Below are positions 5,449 through 8,875 of a DNA stretch of 8,875 bases, piece by piece (the stretch's first letter is position 1; every line of letters begins with the position of its first letter). The stretch is taken from assembly GCA_036491015.1 (NCBI GenBank), contig DASXCV010000370.1, positions 1 through 8,875 of the forward strand. Direction: 5' to 3'. Below the pieces are notes generated by a model. That model saw only the letters and a list, made by a program, of their open reading frames with translations, was not told where the DNA came from and did not search any database. The translations under genes and the position numbers were made by a program. The stretch comes from JAICJR01 sp036491015. GTDB lineage: Bacteria; Actinomycetota; Thermoleophilia; Solirubrobacterales; Thermoleophilaceae.

Positions 5449-5922
5449 TTAGGAGCTGCTCCCGGCAACCCGGCGCTGGAGGCGCACGGTGCGGGACACG
5501 GCGTAGCCGCTGCCGCAAAGGGCGATTCCGAGGGCGCAGGAGGCGAGCACGATGGCGAGCGTGTGGTCAGAGCCGTTCGTGACGGTGTGAACCTCACGGA
5601 CGACCACGGCGGGGGCGGTGCTCGTGGCCGGCTTGGCGGGCGACTGGGCGTCCGTATGGAAGCCCGGGGGCAGGCCGAAGCCGGCTCGCGGCGTCTGGAC
5701 GTCGCTGGAGGGCTCGTCCACAGCCGAATACGCTGACGGGCGGCCGTGCGGGTGATACGCGGAGGGCGCGCTCGGCCCGGTGCCGGTGGTGGCCGTGAGC
5801 TGGCTCACCGAGTGGTAGATGATGGGCCGGGCCCCCGCTGCGGCCGGCAGGGCGAGAGCGAAGGCGCAGGTGGTCAGAGCGAGCGCGCGCAGTGCTCTTT
5901 TGAGGGGACGGTGGGCCTTCAT
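5449..5922 (-). CDS. Secreted or membrane-anchored low-complexity protein, unknown function
   Basis: I do not recognise a family. The 157-residue protein has a clear Sec signal peptide: a basic start MKAHRPLKRALRALA, a hydrophobic core and a likely cleavage after the Ala run near residue 28-30. The middle (about 32-115) is rich in Ser, Thr, Pro, Ala, Gly and His, probably unstructured and outside the cell. One membrane segment follows (about 121-144, LAIVLASCALGIALCGSGYAV), then a short basic tail (RTVRLQRR). The predicted topology is type I, with N-terminus out and C-terminus in. The start is the ATG at 5922, with a strong GGAGG 9 bases upstream; the frame is open further but the signal peptide and ribosome-binding site decide it. 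It is transcribed divergently from the Crp-type regulator, which may control it. Small proteins of this style are frequent in Thermoleophilia (recollection, not checked). Confidence 0.8.
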   Translation of the reverse strand: MKAHRPLKRALRALALTTCAFALALPAAAGARPIIYHSVSQLTATTGTGPSAPSAYHPHGRPSAYSAVDEPSSDVQTPRAGFGLPPGFHTDAQSPAKPATSTAPAVVVREVHTVTNGSDHTLAIVLASCALGIALCGSGYAVSRTVRLQRRVAGSSS

Positions 5923-6104
5923 GAGTAGGAACCTCCGGGACGCTTCCGGCCCCTGATCGGGACCGGCGGTTGGTGGGTGAGGCGATACAGGCGACCGTAT
6001 GGCGGTTCGCCGCGCGCTTCCACGCAATCCTGCCCGCTCGGATGCGTATTCCTACGCACTCGACGCGGCCTCCCGGGCCTGGGATGCTGCCCCTACCGGT
6101 TCCC
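5923..6104. promoter_or_regulatory. Divergent intergenic region with a 6-4-6 palindrome
   Basis: This 182-base gap must hold the promoters of the secreted protein (minus) and the Crp/Fnr regulator (plus). The clearest element is the perfect inverted repeat TGCGTA-TTCC-TACGCA at 6043-6058, 46 bases before the regulator ATG and 120 before the other start. Its size and dyad form match Crp/Fnr-type operators (FNR uses two 5-base arms with N4, CRP a 22-bp dyad), although the arm sequence is not that of either. Autoregulation is inference. I could not identify convincing -35/-10 pairs. Confidence 0.45.
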
Positions 6105-6815
6105 ATGGCCCGACCGGACACAGACCTCCCCCCGAGTTTCCTTGCCGCGCTCACGGACGACGAGGCGGCAGCGCTGCGGTCGCGTGCGGTGAGCCGCAGC
6201 TTCCGGCGCGGCGCGACGCTCATGCACCAGGGCGAGGCTCCCGGGCGCGTGCTCGTGATCGAGGAGGGGCGGGCCAAGATCAGCGCGATCACCGATGACG
6301 GCCGCGAGCTCGTGCTTGCGTTCAGCGGGCCGGGCGACCTGCTCGGCGAGCTGTCCGCCCTCGGCGGCTCGCCGCGGGTGGCGATGGTCCGGGCGCTCGA
6401 GCCGCTGCGCGCGCTCGCGATCGCGAGCGGCGACTTCGAAGCCTTCCTCGACGCCCAGCCGCGCGTGGCCCTCGTGATCCTGCGCGTGGTGATCGCGCGG
6501 CTGCGCTCGGCCGACCAGCAGCAGATCGAGTTCGCCGCCTACCAGACCGTCACCCGCGTGGCGCGCCGGCTGCTCGAGCTGAGCGAGCGCTACGGCGAAC
6601 CGTCTGACGGCGGCATCCTCATCACGCTGCCGATCTCGCAGGAGGAGCTGGCGGGCTGGGCCGGCGGGTCGCGCGAGGCGATCTCGAAAGCGCTGCGCGA
6701 CCTGCGCGCCGCCGAGCTGATCGAGACCCGCCGGCGTCACATCGTCGTGCTCGACGCCGAGCAGCTCGGCCAGATCGCGGGGCTGGCCACGACGGCGGCA
6801 GGGTCTGGAAGCTGA
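6105..6815 (+). CDS. Crp/Fnr-family transcriptional regulator
   Basis: A 236-residue Crp/Fnr-type regulator. The N-terminal cyclic-nucleotide-binding beta barrel spans about 12-115 (GATLMHQGEAPGRVLVIEEGRAKISAITDDGRELVLAFSGPGDLLGEL). The dimerisation C-helix covers about 119-145. The winged helix-turn-helix is at about 150-225 (ITLPISQEELAGWAGGSREAISKALRDLRAAELIE). The phosphate-binding cassette keeps G81-E82-L83 and R91, but the residue after the Arg is Val92, where cAMP binders have Ser or Thr, so the ligand may not be cAMP or there may be none. There is no Cys cluster for an Fe-S centre. The start is probably the ATG at 6105, as the family core begins soon after. An in-frame ATG at 6084 is possible, and neither has a clear ribosome-binding site. 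It is divergent from the secreted orphan. Targets are unknown. Confidence 0.92.
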   Translation: MARPDTDLPPSFLAALTDDEAAALRSRAVSRSFRRGATLMHQGEAPGRVLVIEEGRAKISAITDDGRELVLAFSGPGDLLGELSALGGSPRVAMVRALEPLRALAIASGDFEAFLDAQPRVALVILRVVIARLRSADQQQIEFAAYQTVTRVARRLLELSERYGEPSDGGILITLPISQEELAGWAGGSREAISKALRDLRAAELIETRRRHIVVLDAEQLGQIAGLATTAAGSGS

Positions 6816-6820
6816 CCCTG
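6799..6820. terminator. Hairpin spanning the regulator stop codon
   Basis: CAGGGTC (6799-6805) pairs perfectly with GACCCTG (6814-6820) across an 8-base loop. It overlaps the TGA at 6813-6815 and lies 17 bases from the yggS stop on the other strand. There is no T run on either side, so it is a weak bidirectional terminator candidate for the convergent pair. Confidence 0.45.
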
Positions 6821-6836
6821 GGCCGCGAACCGATCG

Positions 6837-7484
6837 TCATCGCTCGTACAGCACGCTGCCGAGGCGGACGATCGTCGCGCCCTCCGCCGCTGCCACCGCG
6901 TAGTCCTGGCTCGTGCCCATCGACAGCCGCGGCAGGCTGTGCTCCGCCGCCAGCTCGGCAATGCGCGCGAAGTGGCGGCGGCTGTCCTCCGGGTTCTCGG
7001 TGAACGGCGGCATGCACATCAGGCCGGTCACCGGCACGGGGCAGGTCTCGATGTAGTGGGCGAGCTCGCCGGGGTCGATCCCCGCCTTGCTCTCCTCCCC
7101 CGCCACGTTCACCTCGATCAGCACCTCGGACACCGGGTGCTGCTCGAGCTGGCGCAGCGCGGACTCGGACGCCACCGAGTGGATAAGGCGTACCGCCGGG
7201 GCGATGTCCTTGACCTTGCGGCTCTGGAGCGCGCCGATGAAGTCCCACGTGAAATCGCCGGCGTGGCGCTCGCGCTTGGCGAGTAGCTCCTGCGCGCGGT
7301 TCTCCCCCACCAGCTCGATGCCGCCCTCGGCGAGCGCGGGCAGCTCGTCGGCGGACACGTACTTGATCGCGGCGAGGATCTCCACGTCGGCGGGCTCGCG
7401 CCCCGCCTTGGCGATCGCCTCGCGCACGCGCTCGAGGTTGTCGCGAATGCGCTCGGGGCGCAGGCCTGTGAACTGTCGCGTCAT
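6837..7484 (-). CDS. yggS: YggS/PLPBP family pyridoxal-phosphate homeostasis protein
   Basis: A 215-residue single-domain PLP-binding protein of the YggS/PROSC family (alanine-racemase-like TIM barrel without the second domain). It binds PLP without known catalysis and buffers free PLP. Visible motifs are EILAAIKYVSADELPAL (35-51), with K41 as the Schiff-base lysine, LVGENRAQELLAK (58-70), WDFIGALQSRKVKDI (80-94; most relatives have HFIG), LIEVNVAGEESKAGI (122-136), GLMCMPPF (154-161) and LSMGTSQDYAVAAAEGATIVRLGSVLYE (187-214). Length is normal. The ATG start overlaps the pgeF stop by four bases (ATGA), so translation is probably coupled. The pgeF-yggS-sepF order is typical of actinobacteria, but here three unrelated genes separate yggS from sepF. 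Confidence 0.95.
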   Translation of the reverse strand: MTRQFTGLRPERIRDNLERVREAIAKAGREPADVEILAAIKYVSADELPALAEGGIELVGENRAQELLAKRERHAGDFTWDFIGALQSRKVKDIAPAVRLIHSVASESALRQLEQHPVSEVLIEVNVAGEESKAGIDPGELAHYIETCPVPVTGLMCMPPFTENPEDSRRHFARIAELAAEHSLPRLSMGTSQDYAVAAAEGATIVRLGSVLYER

Positions 7485-8188
7485 GTGAGCCACACGAGAC
7501 CGGCCTGGCGGCCGGTCACGCCGTCGTCGCGGCGGTGGGAGAAGAACAGGTCGGGCCGGCAGCTCGTGCAGAGCGGGAACGAGTCGATCTTCGTCACGCC
7601 GCGCGCGAGCAACTTCTGCTGCGCCACCGCCTGGAGCGAGAGCATCCGGCCGTCGGCCACGTGCTGGAGGTCGGCGAACTCGGCCAGCACCTCCTCGCCC
7701 ACCTCGTAACAGCAGGCGCCGATGCACGGGCCGAGCACCGCGCGCGGCGGCTCCGGAAAGAGGTCCAGGCCGCGCTCGAGGATCCCCGCGGCGAGCCCGC
7801 GCCAGCCGCAGTGGAGCATCGTCGCGCGGTCTTCCGACACCAGCGCGACCGGCAGGCAATCGGCCACGAGCACCAGCAGCGGCACGCCACGCGCGCTGGT
7901 GGTGTGGCCGTCCACCTTCGGCAGCTCGGCGCCCGCGTGCGCGAAGCCGCCGTTCTGGGGCGGGCCGTCCCACTCGAGGATCTCGTCGCCGTGCACCTGC
8001 CAGCCCATCGCCACGCGCTCGGGGGCGCTCTCGATTGCCGCGGCCAGGCGGCGGCGGTTCTCGGCCACGCTCTGCTGGTCGTCGTCGGTGAGGATGCCGA
8101 GGTTGAGCGAGTCGTAGGGACCGCTGCTCACGCCGCCCTGGCGGTCGGTGAACGCCACGCGCGCTCCGGGGAGGGCGAGCTCGATCAC
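7481..8188 (-). CDS. pgeF: Peptidoglycan editing factor / multicopper-polyphenol-oxidase-like purine nucleoside enzyme
   Basis: A 235-residue member of the PgeF/YfiH/LACC1 family. Characterised members act on purine nucleosides (phosphorylase and adenosine deaminase activities). E. coli YfiH keeps L-Ser out of the peptidoglycan peptide position. Motifs are FTDRQGGVSSGPYDSLNLG (13-31), MGWQVHG (61-67), VDGHTTSARGVPLLVLVADCLP (92-113), LHCGWRGLAAGIL (125-137), GPCIGACCYEVG (153-164) and the C-terminal CTSCRPDLFFSHRRDDGVTGRQ (207-228). The expected zinc ligands are H66, C111 and H126, all present. The start is GTG (8188-8186), overlapping the upstream stop as GTGA, and the end overlaps yggS as ATGA. 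In actinobacteria it usually follows ftsZ; here a tRNA nucleotidyltransferase-like gene precedes it. Confidence 0.94.
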   Translation of the reverse strand: MIELALPGARVAFTDRQGGVSSGPYDSLNLGILTDDDQQSVAENRRRLAAAIESAPERVAMGWQVHGDEILEWDGPPQNGGFAHAGAELPKVDGHTTSARGVPLLVLVADCLPVALVSEDRATMLHCGWRGLAAGILERGLDLFPEPPRAVLGPCIGACCYEVGEEVLAEFADLQHVADGRMLSLQAVAQQKLLARGVTKIDSFPLCTSCRPDLFFSHRRDDGVTGRQAGLVWLT

Positions 8189-8875
8189 GCCTTCTCCCCG
8201 CGCGCGAGCGCCAGTGCCAGCTCGAGCTCCTGCTCGCGGCCGGACACCTCGCCGTCGAGCTTGCGCCGGAGCGTCTCCTCCAGCGCGCGGCCGAGCTCGG
8301 GCGACTCGGGCACGCCGGCCGCCACCAGATCGTGCCCCGTGATCTCGAGCCGCACGCCGCGCAGGTCGGCGAGGTAGCGCAGCACCGGATCCCCGGGCGC
8401 GCCGCGGGCGAGCGCCAGCGCGAGCGCTTCCGGCGGCTCGCAGCTCAGCACCGCGTGCACGGCTGACGGCGCGAGCTCGTTGCGGAGGGTCGAGGCGAGC
8501 TGTGGCCCCTTGGCCGCGGCGCGCAGCACGGCATCGGCCTGCTGGCGTCCCAGGTGCAGCTCCTCCACCCAGTCGGCGAGCGCCTCAGGTGCGCCCGACA
8601 CGAGCGCCGCCAGACCGGCCAGCCCGCGCTCGGCGCCGGTCTCGGCACAGGCGAGCAGCGTGCTCGCCACGAGCTCGGGGTCGGCCTCGAGCGACGGGTC
8701 GAGCGCCCGGTCGAGCCCCAGCTCGTGCATCCGCGCGACAGCGGACGGCGCCTCGTCCTCGCTCAGCAGATCGAGCAGCTCGTCGCGCACGCGCGCGCCG
8801 GAGACGGTGGCGAAGCCGGCCCCGGCCGCGGCCTCGCGGGCCAGGCGCTCGGTCTGCTCGTCCATCCGGAAGCCG
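8185..8875 (-). CDS. tRNA nucleotidyltransferase / poly(A) polymerase family protein, C-terminal part
   Basis: Only the last 229 residues are visible; the gene continues past the right edge, and the Met at 8865 is internal (GFRMDEQTERL). The segment GFRMDEQTERLAREAAAGAGFATVSGARVRDELLDLLSEDEAPSAVARMHELGLDRALDP resembles the RNA-binding linker of class II CCA-adding enzymes and bacterial poly(A) polymerases, which follows the catalytic head (FRID..T..L, then SGERIR.EL..LL). The rest is a helical, Ala/Leu/Glu-rich tail. It ends ITGHDLVAAGVPESPELGRALEETLRRKLDGEVSGREQELELAL, matching the usual CCA-enzyme C-terminal element (ItG.DL...G.p.gp.iG..l...). The predicted role is adding or repairing the tRNA 3' CCA end. 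Catalytic GxGxxR and DxD motifs lie outside the window, so a CBS/DHH-fused relative is possible. The stop overlaps the pgeF start (GTGA). Confidence 0.78.
   Translation of the reverse strand, partial: GFRMDEQTERLAREAAAGAGFATVSGARVRDELLDLLSEDEAPSAVARMHELGLDRALDPSLEADPELVASTLLACAETGAERGLAGLAALVSGAPEALADWVEELHLGRQQADAVLRAAAKGPQLASTLRNELAPSAVHAVLSCEPPEALALALARGAPGDPVLRYLADLRGVRLEITGHDLVAAGVPESPELGRALEETLRRKLDGEVSGREQELELALALARGEKA

Noticed and set aside
5970..6104. Upstream extension of the Crp/Fnr regulator to position 5970
   Set aside because: The added residues are Pro/Arg-rich, the segment contains the palindromic candidate operator, and the family core begins shortly after the ATG at 6105.
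6837..7973. Extended 378-codon version of yggS reaching far into pgeF
   Set aside because: The extra N-terminal part is Arg/Pro-rich antisense-like sequence lying wholly within pgeF. The ATG at 7484, with an ATGA overlap, gives a full-length YggS.
7535..8377. Plus-strand open frame (280 codons) opposite pgeF and the nucleotidyltransferase
   Set aside because: No motif, and Arg/His/Glu-rich composition typical of antisense frames. pgeF has all its catalytic residues.

Overview
The window is very GC-rich, gene-dense bacterial chromosome. The gene set points to a high-GC actinobacterium. SepF is present as a division protein. Peptidoglycan editing factor PgeF, YggS, SepF and YggT lie close together, a neighbourhood typical of Actinobacteria beside ftsZ. 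An lspA-rluD pair follows. Protein features, such as the Ala/Glu-rich tail on ribosomal protein S2 and the small secreted orphan, fit the Thermoleophilia/Solirubrobacterales. That lineage is an inference from style, not a proven assignment.

Layout, left to right. At 1-854 (minus) is rpsB, running off the left edge, with a structured stretch upstream that may be its mRNA leader. At 989-1342 (plus) is a small NTF2/SnoaL-like protein. A 105-base convergent gap (1343-1447) holds a four-unit 7-bp tandem repeat and two hairpins, one of them a good terminator for rluD. At 1448-3920 (minus) is a tightly coupled operon, in transcription order proC-yggT-lspA-rluD, with genes touching or overlapping by one base. 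sepF (3955-4494, minus) lies just upstream and probably starts the transcript. At 4570-6815 is a block unlike its surroundings in orientation: an alpha/beta-hydrolase-fold protein (plus), a secreted membrane-anchored orphan (minus) and a Crp/Fnr-type regulator (plus). At 6837-8875 (minus) is a second coupled operon: the C-terminal part of a tRNA nucleotidyltransferase/poly(A) polymerase family protein (off the right edge), pgeF and yggS, joined by 4-base overlaps.

The minus-strand genes are mostly housekeeping: translation (S2, RluD, tRNA 3'-end maturation), cell division and envelope (SepF, YggT, LspA, PgeF), PLP homeostasis (YggS) and proline synthesis (ProC). The 4570-6815 block separates yggS from sepF, which are often neighbours. 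The regulator and the secreted protein are divergently transcribed from a shared 182-base region holding a perfect 6-4-6 inverted repeat that could be the regulator's own operator.

I found no CRISPR array, transposon, phage gene, tRNA or rRNA, and no convincing new multi-gene system. The best second-look items are the divergent Crp/secreted-protein pair with its palindrome, the possible rpsB leader, a hydrolase apparently lacking its catalytic His, and an abrupt change of codon use with two TTA codons in the last third of rluD.
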